From an uncultured Aquimarina sp. (lineage in GTDB: Bacteria > Bacteroidota > Bacteroidia > Flavobacteriales > Flavobacteriaceae): a stretch of DNA of 64,000 nucleotides. Under the pieces are notes generated by a model, which saw nothing but the letters and a program-made list of their open reading frames with translations, was not told the origin of the DNA and made no database searches. Below are positions 43,735 through 53,079 of the stretch, one piece after another. The position numbers and the translations under genes were made by a program. The first letter of the stretch is position 1. Each line of letters opens with the position of its first letter. The stretch is from assembly GCF_947500065.1 (NCBI RefSeq), contig NZ_CANMQT010000003.1:248001-312000 (forward strand), written 5' to 3'.

Positions 43735-44844
43735 TTAACCTTCGATATTGTTCGATGTACTTTTTGCATATGATGTTAATCCTACGAGACTAAAGAAACG
43801 TCCAATTTTACCTTGCATAGCAGCTATAATACCGTGTTTTGCAATAAGTATTCTTGATAAAGGTTTGTTTTCCGAAGCATATAATTGTTTAATTAATTCT
43901 TTGGCTTTTTTAGATCCTTCTGCATCGTATACTTTTAAAACATTAACTGCATTTTCTTCGGCTGTAATCTCTCTGTATTTGGGTGTGTACCCTAATTCAG
44001 CAATCATAGTTTCCGCTAATATCCAGGTAGACCATGGGTTTTGTCCTGTTACTAATTTTTTATCGTGGCTAATGTTTTCCAAATACATTGCTCCTTCATT
44101 GAACTTTCCTCCTTTTGCTACTAATTTATCTTGCAAAAGAAAAGGAAATATCGTTTCTGCATCGGGTATCAGTAGTAATTCTTCTTCATTTGTAAAACCA
44201 CTAACCCTTTTGTTTTCTATCAACGGACGACCAGAATCCAGTGTTACATTTACCAACGCAGCGGGTCCGTGACACACGGCACCAACTACTTTATTCGATT
44301 GATATAAATATCGGACAATAGATTGGATAGATGTGTTTTCCGGAAAGTCAAACATAGCTCCTTTTCCACCAGCAAAGAATACCGCTTCATACTTGGCAGG
44401 ATTGATATCTTTTACAGGAATTGTATGCTTTGCTTTATATTGAGCAATACTATCATTTAAGAAAGCATGATCAAATTCACCCATATCTTCATCATCAATT
44501 ACTACTGGTGGTTCTCCTCCTAATGGACTGGCAATATCAACCTCAAAACCATTCGCCTGGAACACATAATAAGCACGTGACAATTCTGTTAATTCATAGC
44601 CAGTGCTTTTATCGCTATTTCCCATTTTATCTGTACTGGTAACAATTGCTAATATTTTTCCACGTGATGGGATAATATCCTTTGATACATAAGGTAAATC
44701 TGATATTTGTGTAGTAGTTATATCAGTATTGTTTTCTGATGATGGTAATAGGCTAATAAACCACCAACCAAAAAGAAAAAGAGAAACAAGGATACCCGTG
44801 AAACTAAGTAAAACCCATTTAAGAATTCGATATTTTTTAAACAT
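43735..44844 (-). CDS. Membrane-anchored DJ-1/PfpI family protein
   Basis: This 369-residue protein has an N-terminal membrane anchor (residues 8-30) and an outside domain of the DJ-1/PfpI type-1 glutamine-amidotransferase-like fold. Conserved points are GKILAIVTSTDKMG near 63, FFAGGKGAMFDFPE near 155 and the nucleophile Cys in VGAVCHGPAALVN near 187. A ~70-residue helical tail (KKAKELIKQLYASENKPL onwards) follows. It resembles the DJ-1 domain of the fusion at 29617. It probably acts as a chaperone, glyoxalase or protease-like enzyme at the cell envelope; the reaction is not known. Confidence 0.82.
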   Translation of the reverse strand: MFKKYRILKWVLLSFTGILVSLFLFGWWFISLLPSSENNTDITTTQISDLPYVSKDIIPSRGKILAIVTSTDKMGNSDKSTGYELTELSRAYYVFQANGFEVDIASPLGGEPPVVIDDEDMGEFDHAFLNDSIAQYKAKHTIPVKDINPAKYEAVFFAGGKGAMFDFPENTSIQSIVRYLYQSNKVVGAVCHGPAALVNVTLDSGRPLIENKRVSGFTNEEELLLIPDAETIFPFLLQDKLVAKGGKFNEGAMYLENISHDKKLVTGQNPWSTWILAETMIAELGYTPKYREITAEENAVNVLKVYDAEGSKKAKELIKQLYASENKPLSRILIAKHGIIAAMQGKIGRFFSLVGLTSYAKSTSNNIEG

Positions 44845-45269
44845 GATATTGATTTTAGAATTATAGTACGAAGTAACTTGAAATGAGTACTAAACACTGT
44901 CGAAATGATAATTTCGTCAGAGTAAAATATGTTTTAAAGATCTTATTGAGCATCTAACATATAAAAAACTTAAGTCAATATATAAGTAGTGACGGATACT
45001 AATAGTTGTGCTAATTAGTTCATTCCTTTTTCTCTATTATCAAGAAAAAAATATGATATGTTATTGTGATAAAATGTTAATTTTTACATTTAAACAACCA
45101 TATTTAACAATTACTAAATCAGCTTGTTATAGATAAAATAAACATTCCAAAAATGTAATTTTACATAATAATAAAAACAGGTGTTTTTACCTATTATTTC
45201 CCCGTGTAGTTTCACTATATTTACTAGGCACATTATCATTTTTTAATCTTACTAACTCTTTATAAACCT
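44845..45269. other. 425-bp divergent spacer upstream of the quinoprotein operon
   Basis: It holds one clear dyad, CTGTCGAAAT-GATA-ATTTCGTCAG (44897-44920, one mismatch per arm), probably an operator or leader hairpin of the minus-strand gene. The promoter of the plus-strand operon must lie here; I cannot fix it by eye. Confidence 0.5.
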
Positions 45270-46748
45270 ATGAGATCAAATCAAACTCGCCATCTACGAC
45301 GTTTTATTCGTTTAGCAAATCAAGAAGAATCTACACTATTTAAAACTCTAAGAGCAGATGGCAAGCCACAAGATGCATGTGGTCAAGTCAACATTCCTTC
45401 AGAATTTAATGCTAAAGACTGGTTAAGTTATTTACTACATATAGATGCAGAATTAGAACATGGATTGATGGTACAATATCTATATGCTGCCTATAGCATG
45501 GGTGGAGATCATATAGCCGAAGAACATCGAGAAAGTGTTCGCCAATGGCAAGAAATTATTTTAGGTATTGCAAAGGAAGAAATGGGGCATTTTGTATCTG
45601 TTCAGAATGTACTTCGCGTAATTGGTGCTGCCTTGAATTTTAATCGACAGGATTTCCCTTGGGATACAGATCTTTATCCATTCCCTTTTAAGCTGGAACA
45701 ATTCACAAAAACTTCTCTTGCTAAATATATTTTCGCAGAATCACCAGCTAATTGGTTGACGATTACACAAGACGACGACAAGGAAACTAAAGAAATAAAG
45801 AAAGAGATTAAAAAATTGATAGAAGATTCGGTTGGAAAAAAGGAATTAGGTGATCCTATAAGTTGCATTTTTAAAGAGGTACTCGCTATGTTAGATCCAG
45901 ACTCTGGTTATATTCCGGATGATGTATTTCAGGCAGATACCTATCCTTTTCAAGCAAAGTTTGATGAATGGGGACGTGGATATAAGGATGGAGCACGTGG
46001 AGATAGTATGAAAGCTAATCCTAAAGGAGCTCCTAATGTTCTGGTGGCTCCACTCCTATCAAGAACAGATACGATTAATGCAGTAAAAGAAATTGCGGAA
46101 CAAGGTGAATCCACAGAGGAAGTAGGAAATGAGCTTTCTCATTTCGAACGCTTTCTAAGTATTTATAAGCAATGGCGTAAGTTACCCGAAGATTTTATGC
46201 CTTCTAGAAAGGTAGCAACCAACCCTACCATTGGTGATAGTGGAGCGGATCTTTCTTATTCTCCTTCTACCGGACAAGTATCAAATCAAGAAATTGATTA
46301 TATCACAGATCCGCTGGCACAGGAATGGGCTAGTTTGTTTGATATACGATATAGAATGCTATTAACATTCTTAACGCATAGTTTTTTGCTAGATGATGGA
46401 TATAATAATACCGGTGCTTTTTCTCCCAGAGGAGCTATTATTCATGCTACTTTTGGTGAGATGTATAATTTGAGAAGTTTATCTCACGTACTCATGAAAA
46501 TGCCTTTAGGGGACAATTCAGATAAAACAGCTGGACCTCCATTTACAATTCCGTATACTATGGATCTTCCTATTGGAGAAAGTAGTCGTTGGAAAAAACA
46601 CCAAGATCTTATTGAGGCTTCAGCAGTGTTGATTGAAAAACTATTGTTAACTGCCGATGATACACAACGCACCTATCTCTATTCATTAAAAGAAGCGGAT
46701 CAAAAACTCAATGCAATTGCAGATCAAATTATTAATGTAGCTGTTTAA
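45270..46748 (+). CDS. Ferritin-like protein (VioB/iminophenyl-pyruvate dimer synthase type)
   Basis: This 492-residue cytoplasmic protein has a ferritin-like four-helix domain in residues ~45-130: HIDAELEHGLMVQYLYAAYS, then ILGIAKEEMGHFVSVQNVLR. The Glu residues and EEMGH supply likely diiron or heme-proximal ligands. This pattern is shared by the N-terminal domains of VioB-like imine dimer synthases and by many uncharacterised proteins. The C-terminal half has further helices (FDIRYRMLLTFLTHSFLL). It is the first gene of a tight four-gene operon, 19 bp from the quinoprotein gene, so it probably supplies an oxidative step to cofactor building or to the product pathway. Catalytic role unproven. 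Confidence 0.75.
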   Translation: MRSNQTRHLRRFIRLANQEESTLFKTLRADGKPQDACGQVNIPSEFNAKDWLSYLLHIDAELEHGLMVQYLYAAYSMGGDHIAEEHRESVRQWQEIILGIAKEEMGHFVSVQNVLRVIGAALNFNRQDFPWDTDLYPFPFKLEQFTKTSLAKYIFAESPANWLTITQDDDKETKEIKKEIKKLIEDSVGKKELGDPISCIFKEVLAMLDPDSGYIPDDVFQADTYPFQAKFDEWGRGYKDGARGDSMKANPKGAPNVLVAPLLSRTDTINAVKEIAEQGESTEEVGNELSHFERFLSIYKQWRKLPEDFMPSRKVATNPTIGDSGADLSYSPSTGQVSNQEIDYITDPLAQEWASLFDIRYRMLLTFLTHSFLLDDGYNNTGAFSPRGAIIHATFGEMYNLRSLSHVLMKMPLGDNSDKTAGPPFTIPYTMDLPIGESSRWKKHQDLIEASAVLIEKLLLTADDTQRTYLYSLKEADQKLNAIADQIINVAV

Positions 46749-46767
46749 TCACAATCAAAAACAAATC

Positions 46768-49056
46768 ATGGAAATTTTAGACTTAAGAATATTACCTCCT
46801 ATTGCAATTGGACGACTTGGATCTTCAGAAATACCTATGGATGCGTACACCCTAAGTGTTAGTGATGAAGCACCATTGGACTTTAGAACGATTATACCAG
46901 AAGATTCGCTATCCATTGATCCGGAAACGGGTGTTATTAATACATGTTTACCAAATAAAATCATTTTTAAGGATTCTAATAATGTCTCAGATAAAAATGG
47001 AGTAGTAAGACCAGTGGCGCCATTTCTAGAAGTATTTGCTATTACTAGTGATAATAAAGAGGTATTAGTACCACTCACACTTGATCTTTTAGAACAAGCA
47101 GGGCACTCATTGTCCGATATTTCATGGCATATTGATATAGCAAATATCAAATTGTATAGAAGGACACAGAATAATAAGGACAAAATTAATGCAGAGCTTT
47201 GTGATATTACTAGTCATGAACGTATTCCTCTAGAAGGATACTGTGATAATTTTATACCAGGAAAGGTTTTACCTTTAGGTCATATCCAATTTGTTCAACC
47301 TACTGCAGAGTTTCCTCAAATTAGACTTCGCTGGACACCGGGTCCTGGAAAAGTGTATGGTTCATCAAAAGAACGGATAAATGAAAATACATTACAACCT
47401 GAACCTGATCCATTATATAAAAAATATGGAGATGATTTCTTAATTTATGATGAAACTAAGGATTGGCATGGATATGAAGAAGGAAATCAAAAACGCCCTA
47501 TATTAACCAATCCAGCACAGATTTTTGCAGGATATAATAATAAGGAAGGACTTCGGGTAAGTTGGGGATATTTAGATGATGAATGTGATGGTTTTGCATC
47601 AGTTCATCTAAAGAAAAATGAAAAAGAAACCTTAAAAGCACGTGCACATATTAGTGCTGGTCCACCAGCCTATGCACCGGATACATTACCAGTTAGAGTA
47701 GTAACAGATGAATTAGAGCAAATTTTATTAGGACCTGATATAGATAAAGAAGTTCCAATAGAGGAAGCAGAAGAAATCATTCGTCGTGCATTAGAAACCG
47801 TACGTATTATGAATACTGCTATTATGAATGGAAATCCATATAATGGCAAAGCCAGAATTGCAAGTACTATGTCTGCTCAGGATTCTAATGATTTTGGACG
47901 TATGTTTGAACCGATTATGGCAACCTCAATTGTTGATAATCTTGCCGTGCAGGCAATCCATGACCGCGTATTCAATGGGATTAGTACCGGCATGGCTCCT
48001 TGGTTCGAAAATGCACTAAGACGTCCTGATAAAATTGGCGATTTATCGAATGAAGAACGTCGTAAAATGCCAGCTATGATGAGAGGTGCCGATGGAAGAG
48101 CTCTTTGTTTTACTCATCGTCAGATAAATACTATTATAAAATCTGCTGCTTCGGCCATGTTTCAGGAAGCAGATAAAAGATTGAATCATACTGCAACAAC
48201 TTCTATGCTCGTAAAAGATGTAGTATCCCAATTACATTATAAAGCTTTAGGGAATCCTTTTTCGGTATTACCAAGAACTGCTATATCTAACTGTTTTCCT
48301 GGACTAGAATTTGATTTCAGAAATCTATGGAGAAGAGCTTTTAAAGGACTTTTATTATTAGAGAATAATAATTTTGTGTTAAGCGGTGAAGGAGATTTAG
48401 ACAAATTAAAATATCATAGATTGGTTGGATTACATTATGGAGATACTAAACATCCAACAACGGTTATTACTACGGGTCCAACATTTCCGAATAGCGGTAA
48501 TAATACACTTATAAACACCTCTAATCCTAATGGTGTTTCGTTTATGGAATGGTCAAATAACTTGGCGGAAGTATTACAATTACAAGGACAAAAGGTTATT
48601 GGTTATTTTACTAAAAAAGAGTCCAATGAAGAAGTGGTTTTTACTGCAGATCAGTTACATAAGGATAATGATGCTTTAATAACTAAAGAACTAACTGTAA
48701 ATCATTTTTTTAATCAAGAGAGTGCTGCTTTTAGTAACGATATACTCGAACCTGGTGAATTAACACAAGGACTCTGTGCTCCCTGGCAAAATGATTATCG
48801 TGAATGTGCTTGTTATTACTGGGCAGCCAGTCGTCCGGATTATGTAAATATAGAACCTGGTGCAGACGGATTAAGTAAAGGAGATAACTGGATGTCTAAG
48901 AAACGATCGGGAGCGTATATACCAGATGATCGAACAGATAGTAGATTAGTAACCTATGATGATTTATTTGAAAATTGGGAAGGTGAGTTAAGCTTCATTG
49001 TAAAAGGACGAGATGCATTAGATTCTGATGGAGATAAAAGCGATTTGCTAGTATGA
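46768..49056 (+). CDS. LodA/GoxA-like quinoprotein (CTQ-type amino acid oxidase family)
   Basis: This 762-residue protein has no signal peptide. The N-terminus RILPPIAIGRLGSSE is the family's IGxxRxGxS-type start. The C-terminal GELTQGLCAPWQNDYREC (near 664-680) followed by YYWAASRPD is the LodA/GoxA signature. Family members oxidise lysine or glycine with a cysteine tryptophylquinone made from their own side chains. Candidate residues are Cys509 in SNCFPGLEFDFR and Trp595 in FMEWSNNL, by position; Trp673/Trp685 and Cys670/680/682 are others. LodA needs only the flavoprotein LodB. Here a radical SAM gene overlaps its 3' end by 4 bp and a LodB-like flavoprotein follows. Substrate unknown. Confidence 0.8.
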   Translation: MEILDLRILPPIAIGRLGSSEIPMDAYTLSVSDEAPLDFRTIIPEDSLSIDPETGVINTCLPNKIIFKDSNNVSDKNGVVRPVAPFLEVFAITSDNKEVLVPLTLDLLEQAGHSLSDISWHIDIANIKLYRRTQNNKDKINAELCDITSHERIPLEGYCDNFIPGKVLPLGHIQFVQPTAEFPQIRLRWTPGPGKVYGSSKERINENTLQPEPDPLYKKYGDDFLIYDETKDWHGYEEGNQKRPILTNPAQIFAGYNNKEGLRVSWGYLDDECDGFASVHLKKNEKETLKARAHISAGPPAYAPDTLPVRVVTDELEQILLGPDIDKEVPIEEAEEIIRRALETVRIMNTAIMNGNPYNGKARIASTMSAQDSNDFGRMFEPIMATSIVDNLAVQAIHDRVFNGISTGMAPWFENALRRPDKIGDLSNEERRKMPAMMRGADGRALCFTHRQINTIIKSAASAMFQEADKRLNHTATTSMLVKDVVSQLHYKALGNPFSVLPRTAISNCFPGLEFDFRNLWRRAFKGLLLLENNNFVLSGEGDLDKLKYHRLVGLHYGDTKHPTTVITTGPTFPNSGNNTLINTSNPNGVSFMEWSNNLAEVLQLQGQKVIGYFTKKESNEEVVFTADQLHKDNDALITKELTVNHFFNQESAAFSNDILEPGELTQGLCAPWQNDYRECACYYWAASRPDYVNIEPGADGLSKGDNWMSKKRSGAYIPDDRTDSRLVTYDDLFENWEGELSFIVKGRDALDSDGDKSDLLV

Positions 49057-50414
49057 TTATAGAAGATAAACAAACTTTAGCACAAGCTATGGCACAAATC
49101 ATAGCAGCAGATTCTAAACCAATTTCTCCTAATGCACATTTTATACGTGGAGCAAAATCTAGTCAGCTATTTATTCCCAATGGAAGTCGGTTATTTTCTA
49201 TAAATCAGACAATTGAAGATTCAATACAATCGCTTCTGGAATTAAATGACGAACAAGCTATAACATATCGGTTAGCAGCTATGGGTATCTCTCCTACTCC
49301 ATATATCGATGATGTACCATTACAAGATCCTCCTATGCATGCATTATCTTTAGCAATTGCACAAAAATGTAATATGGGTTGCACCTATTGCTATGCACAA
49401 CAAGGTGATTTTGGTGGGCCATCAAAAAAAATGACTATAGACACAGCTAAATCGGCTATTGATCTTTTAATAGATCAAAGAAAACCGAGAGAGCGTGTAC
49501 AACTTACTTTTTTAGGAGGAGAACCTCTAATGAATCGAGATGACATACAGCAAGCAACTATATATGCAGTTAATAAGGCTAAAACCAAAGATGTAGATAT
49601 ACAATTTTCTATTACCACAAATGGAACATTAGTAAGAGAAGAAGATGCTATTTTCTTTGAGAAATATGGTTTTGCTGTTACTGTAAGTTTAGACGGATTA
49701 AAGACGGATCATGATAAGCTTCGCCTCATGAAAAATGGTACAGGAAGTTATGATAAAATCATGAAAAAGATTGAACCTTTACTTCGATTGCAAAAAAAAA
49801 TGCAAGTATCTGCAAGAGTAACTGTTACTTCCCAAAACATGAATCTTGGTGATACATTGGATACATTTATCGAAATGGGATTTCATAGTGTGGGCTTTTC
49901 TCCACTTTTGAAATCTAGTGATGGAGAAAAGGAAATGTCTAAGGAAAATCTTGAGAATTTACTTACCGGAATGATTGATTGTGGTCTTCGTTTTGAACGT
50001 GCTGTATTGCAAGGAAAGCGGTACCCTTTTTTGAATATGATTAATGCATTAAAGGAAATTGATAAAGAAACACATCGTCCATATCCTTGTGGTGCTGGAG
50101 CAGGATATTTTGGAGTTTCTGCCGATGGAGAATTATCCGCTTGTCACCGATTTGTTAATGAACCCAAAGGAAAAATGGGAACGGTAGAAGGAGGTGTTGA
50201 TCCTGTACTACAAAATACATGGTTAAAAGAACGTCATGTACATAATCAATCGCCTTGTGGTCAATGTTGGGCTCGTTATTTATGTGGAGGTGGATGTCAT
50301 CATGAAGTAATTGACCGAGGAAGAACAGCGTGTGATTATATTCGGGGATGGTTGTACTTTACAATTCAATCATATGAAAGAATAAATAGATTGGTTCCTG
50401 ATTGGAATGCTTGA
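49053..50414 (+). CDS. Radical SAM/SPASM peptide-modifying enzyme
   Basis: This 453-residue protein has a ~90-residue N-terminal region of the kind found in RiPP and quinoprotein maturases. The radical SAM cluster motif is C106-NMG-C110-TY-C113. TFLGGEPLMN follows near 149. A SPASM domain has its Cys from Cys346 (PCGAGAGYFGVSADGELSAC) to the CGQCWARYLCGGGCHHE cluster near 400-420. The layout matches QhpD-type enzymes that make intra-peptide thioether bonds in quinohemoprotein amine dehydrogenase. It overlaps the quinoprotein gene by 4 bp, so the quinoprotein is the likely substrate. This is an inference from context. Confidence 0.88.
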   Translation: MIIEDKQTLAQAMAQIIAADSKPISPNAHFIRGAKSSQLFIPNGSRLFSINQTIEDSIQSLLELNDEQAITYRLAAMGISPTPYIDDVPLQDPPMHALSLAIAQKCNMGCTYCYAQQGDFGGPSKKMTIDTAKSAIDLLIDQRKPRERVQLTFLGGEPLMNRDDIQQATIYAVNKAKTKDVDIQFSITTNGTLVREEDAIFFEKYGFAVTVSLDGLKTDHDKLRLMKNGTGSYDKIMKKIEPLLRLQKKMQVSARVTVTSQNMNLGDTLDTFIEMGFHSVGFSPLLKSSDGEKEMSKENLENLLTGMIDCGLRFERAVLQGKRYPFLNMINALKEIDKETHRPYPCGAGAGYFGVSADGELSACHRFVNEPKGKMGTVEGGVDPVLQNTWLKERHVHNQSPCGQCWARYLCGGGCHHEVIDRGRTACDYIRGWLYFTIQSYERINRLVPDWNA

Positions 50415-50427
50415 ATAAAACTAAAAG

Positions 50428-51813
50428 ATGCATAACCATTATGACATATGTATAGTTGGTGCTGGACCTGCAGGTACTACTATAGCAAATCGTTTGGCTG
50501 ATTTTGGGTATAAGATATTAGTTGTCGAGAAAAGTAATTTTCCAAGGCAACATATTGGGTTATCACTTACGTCAGGGATTCATCATTGGCTAAAAAAATT
50601 AAATATTGAAAAAAAAGTAGAAGCATTACAAGCTATAAGGGCCATGAAATCCACTGTTTTATGGTCATCCGAGGATCCAATAATTAAAGAGTTTAATCAA
50701 GAAAATGCCGGTTTTCATATAGATCGTGGGCATTTTGATTCATTATTATTGGACGAGTGTAAATTAAAAAAAGTAACGATAATACAACCTGGAACGATTC
50801 AAAGTTTACAACAAAAAGAAGATGGCTCTTGGGATATAAACGTTTTAAGTGGAACAAAAGAATCTCATTTTTTATCATCATTTATTATAGATTCTTGTGG
50901 TAGAAAATCAATTTTTAAAGATAAAAGAATAGCATATCTACCGAAACTAATGGCTACCTATTCTTATTGGGAATCAACTAGTAAAATAGATCTCCATTCT
51001 TTTATAGAAGCTGGAAGTGATTATTGGTATTGGGGAGCACCTTTAGATAAAGGTCGTTTTGTTCTTTGTATTTTTTCAAATCCTTCGGCACTAAAAGAAG
51101 CTTCTTTTATTAATCAATTCTATAAGGATACTTTATCTAAATCAAAATTTGCCAAACATATCATCGATTCCTATGCTATGGGTGACATTTCTGTTTGTGA
51201 TGCTACACCTTATTTTGATACCAATGTAATCGGGGATAATTTCATTAAAATTGGTGACTCAGCATATACAATGGATCCTATTTCATCGCAAGGTGTACAA
51301 AAAGCAATAAAATCTGGAATTCAGGGAGCTATTGTTGTGAATACTATTTTAAAGAAGAAAAATACATCTTTAGCACTTCAATATTATAAAAACTTGATAC
51401 AATCAGAAGTAAGAAAGAATAAGCAATGGACAACAGATTTTTATAGCGAACAAGCCGTGTTTACTGAAGGCGTATTTTGGGAATCCAGAAAAGTATCAAA
51501 AGTAATTTCAAATACTAATCATTATATATCACTGAAAAAAAATGACATACTAAATTTAAATACGCAAGGAACATTTGTATCGGTTCCGATTTTAGGGGAA
51601 AAAGAAATTATAAATAAGGAAGGGTTCTTGCTAAAAGGAAACGAAGACCCTTTTGTTTTTGTGGATTCTCACCATATCATACCATTACTCAAATTGATAC
51701 ATGGAAAAACCCTTCAGGAATGTATAAAAGCTATTAGTAATGTATTGCCTAAACAGAATCCTATGAAGTTAACAAAATGGTTAATATATCAACAGGTCTT
51801 GACCCATCATTAG
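50428..51813 (+). CDS. LodB/QhpG-like FAD-dependent monooxygenase
   Basis: This 461-residue flavoprotein has an N-terminal FAD site CIVGAGPAGTTIANRL (residues 8-23) and a second site FIKIGDSAYTMDPISSQG near 275, as in tryptophan halogenases, LodB and QhpG. It lacks the halogenase WxWxIP segment as far as I can see. The C-terminal ~90 residues form a small domain (LLKLIHGKTLQECIKAI) similar to that of LodB relatives. LodB and QhpG hydroxylate the tryptophan that becomes CTQ. The gene lies 13 bp after the radical SAM gene and closes the operon. The role in quinone formation is inferred from family and context. Confidence 0.82.
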   Translation: MHNHYDICIVGAGPAGTTIANRLADFGYKILVVEKSNFPRQHIGLSLTSGIHHWLKKLNIEKKVEALQAIRAMKSTVLWSSEDPIIKEFNQENAGFHIDRGHFDSLLLDECKLKKVTIIQPGTIQSLQQKEDGSWDINVLSGTKESHFLSSFIIDSCGRKSIFKDKRIAYLPKLMATYSYWESTSKIDLHSFIEAGSDYWYWGAPLDKGRFVLCIFSNPSALKEASFINQFYKDTLSKSKFAKHIIDSYAMGDISVCDATPYFDTNVIGDNFIKIGDSAYTMDPISSQGVQKAIKSGIQGAIVVNTILKKKNTSLALQYYKNLIQSEVRKNKQWTTDFYSEQAVFTEGVFWESRKVSKVISNTNHYISLKKNDILNLNTQGTFVSVPILGEKEIINKEGFLLKGNEDPFVFVDSHHIIPLLKLIHGKTLQECIKAISNVLPKQNPMKLTKWLIYQQVLTHH

Positions 51814-51886
51814 TATCTCCTCCACTAAGCTTACTGTTTTTTTTAATTCAAGTGTCTAGTTATATTTTCAATAAATAAAAATCATG

Positions 51887-51919
51887 AAAAAAGGCCATCA
51901 AATTATGATGGCCTTTTTT
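51887..51919. terminator. Terminator of cold-shock gene 2 / quinoprotein operon
   Basis: AAAAAAGGCCATCA-N5-TGATGGCCTTTTTT has 14-bp perfect arms with T-tracts both ways. It serves the converging operon and cold-shock gene. Confidence 0.92.
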
Positions 51920-51938
51920 AAAAATTGAAAGTATATAA

Positions 51939-52130
51939 TTAAATAACTTTTACGTTCACTGCATTTAATCCTTTGTTTCCTTCTTTAAGATCAAATTCAA
52001 CTTCATCGCCCTCACGAACTTCATCTATTAATCCAGAAATGTGTACAAAGTGATCTTTGTTAGCACCTTCTTCAGTGATAAAACCAAAACCTTTAGCGTC
52101 ATTGAAGAATTTTACTGTTCCTTTATTCAT
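51939..52130 (-). CDS. Cold-shock protein, second copy
   Basis: This 63-residue cold-shock domain protein is nearly identical to the product of 42259-42450. RNP motifs KGFGFI and HFVHI are intact. The coding sequence and about 15 bp upstream (CATTGTAATGTAATTA on the plus strand) are conserved between the copies, then the sequences diverge. This marks a recent duplication that took the start region along but not the whole regulatory leader. Confidence 0.95.
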   Translation of the reverse strand: MNKGTVKFFNDAKGFGFITEEGANKDHFVHISGLIDEVREGDEVEFDLKEGNKGLNAVNVKVI

Positions 52131-52236
52131 TGTAATGTAATTAAAATTATTATATTTTTGAAATGCAAAGATCGTGCTATTAATTTGATATATAACTAAT
52201 TAATTTCATTTTTTTTTACATCCCTAAAAAGCATAG

Positions 52237-52806
52237 TTAATCCTTCCATCCCCAAGGTGCCTCCGGGACTGATATTGTTTTTTTTAGATCCATAACCACC
52301 TTAAAAACACGCTCTGTGCCTAAGCGTTTTAGATTATAAGTAAATGTTGATTCATCTATTGTTATCCACCAAACATTGGTTGCTGCTCCGGGAATCATTT
52401 TTTGAGTATGAGCATCCGCAGGAAAGAATTGAATATTGGATTTCCCTTTATTAGTTGTCGTTCCTCCATAAAAGTTAATATCATCCTCTGTACCATCTTC
52501 GTGTCTATGGTCATGTTTTAAAGAAATACGATCATTTGCATAGGTTAATATCCAGGTTCTGGATTTATCATCTCCAACGAAAAAAGGGATTTTAATAACA
52601 GTATCACTACAATAACGGACATGCATTATCAATTTTTTGCCTCCAAAATCTTTGTCTTCTTTAGGTTCTACTAAGGTTCCCTCATAGGCCTTATTACAAT
52701 GTGATTGAAGTGTATTCCAAAACTGTTTTGCCGGATTAATCTCTTGTGATTGTACTTGCATAAAAACTAAGAAAGCACAAGCAATGAGTCTAATTTTATA
52801 GATCAT
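52237..52806 (-). CDS. Secreted protein of unknown function
   Basis: This 189-residue protein has a signal peptide (LIACAFLVFMQVQSQ, cleavage near residue 20). The mature part is beta-rich with a conserved-looking opening (FWNTLQSHCNKAYEG), a paired Cys at YCSDT and HDHRHEDGTEDDINFYGG in the middle. A lipocalin-like or other small barrel is possible. I cannot assign a family. It is a single gene between the cold-shock gene and the kinase locus. Confidence 0.7.
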   Translation of the reverse strand: MIYKIRLIACAFLVFMQVQSQEINPAKQFWNTLQSHCNKAYEGTLVEPKEDKDFGGKKLIMHVRYCSDTVIKIPFFVGDDKSRTWILTYANDRISLKHDHRHEDGTEDDINFYGGTTTNKGKSNIQFFPADAHTQKMIPGAATNVWWITIDESTFTYNLKRLGTERVFKVVMDLKKTISVPEAPWGWKD

Positions 52807-52893
52807 AATAATTCTTTTTAAGAAGAATGAAAGATACTACTTATTATACATCGAACAATGAAATGGTATTAGATCATACCATTACTTAGATTA

Positions 52894-53073
52894 ATGGCCG
52901 TTATGACAGTTTCTGAAGTAGATATTCTTGCTGGAACTGGAATGAGTAGAGCTTCAGGTGTTTTTGAGTTAGGTGTAAGAGTAAGAAGTACTTATCCTCC
53001 AGTTACCTATGCACGTGGAGAAAAGAAAGCATCAGATGGTCGTACACTGATTTTAGGAGAATGTATTGATTGA
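52894..53073 (+). CDS. 59-codon ORF, small gene or gene remnant
   Basis: This reading frame (MAVMTVSEVDILAGTGMSR..., ending RTLILGECID) lies in the 273-bp gap between converging-strand genes and stops 7 bp before the kinase gene 3' end. It has ordinary codon use and a protein-like composition. The GTG..ASGVFELG segment is faintly like dirigent/allene-oxide-cyclase-type barrels, with the neighbouring tyrosine region lost. No start upstream in frame, so it may be the 3' stump of a degraded gene. Function unknown. Confidence 0.3.
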   Translation: MAVMTVSEVDILAGTGMSRASGVFELGVRVRSTYPPVTYARGEKKASDGRTLILGECID

Positions 53074-53079
53074 TAACTT

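Noticed and set aside
43748..44272. 174-codon ORF opposite the DJ-1 gene
   Set aside because: Antisense shadow of a well-supported gene; no motif.
46755..47183. 142-codon ORF opposite the LodA-like gene
   Set aside because: Antisense shadow; the plus-strand frame has clear family motifs.
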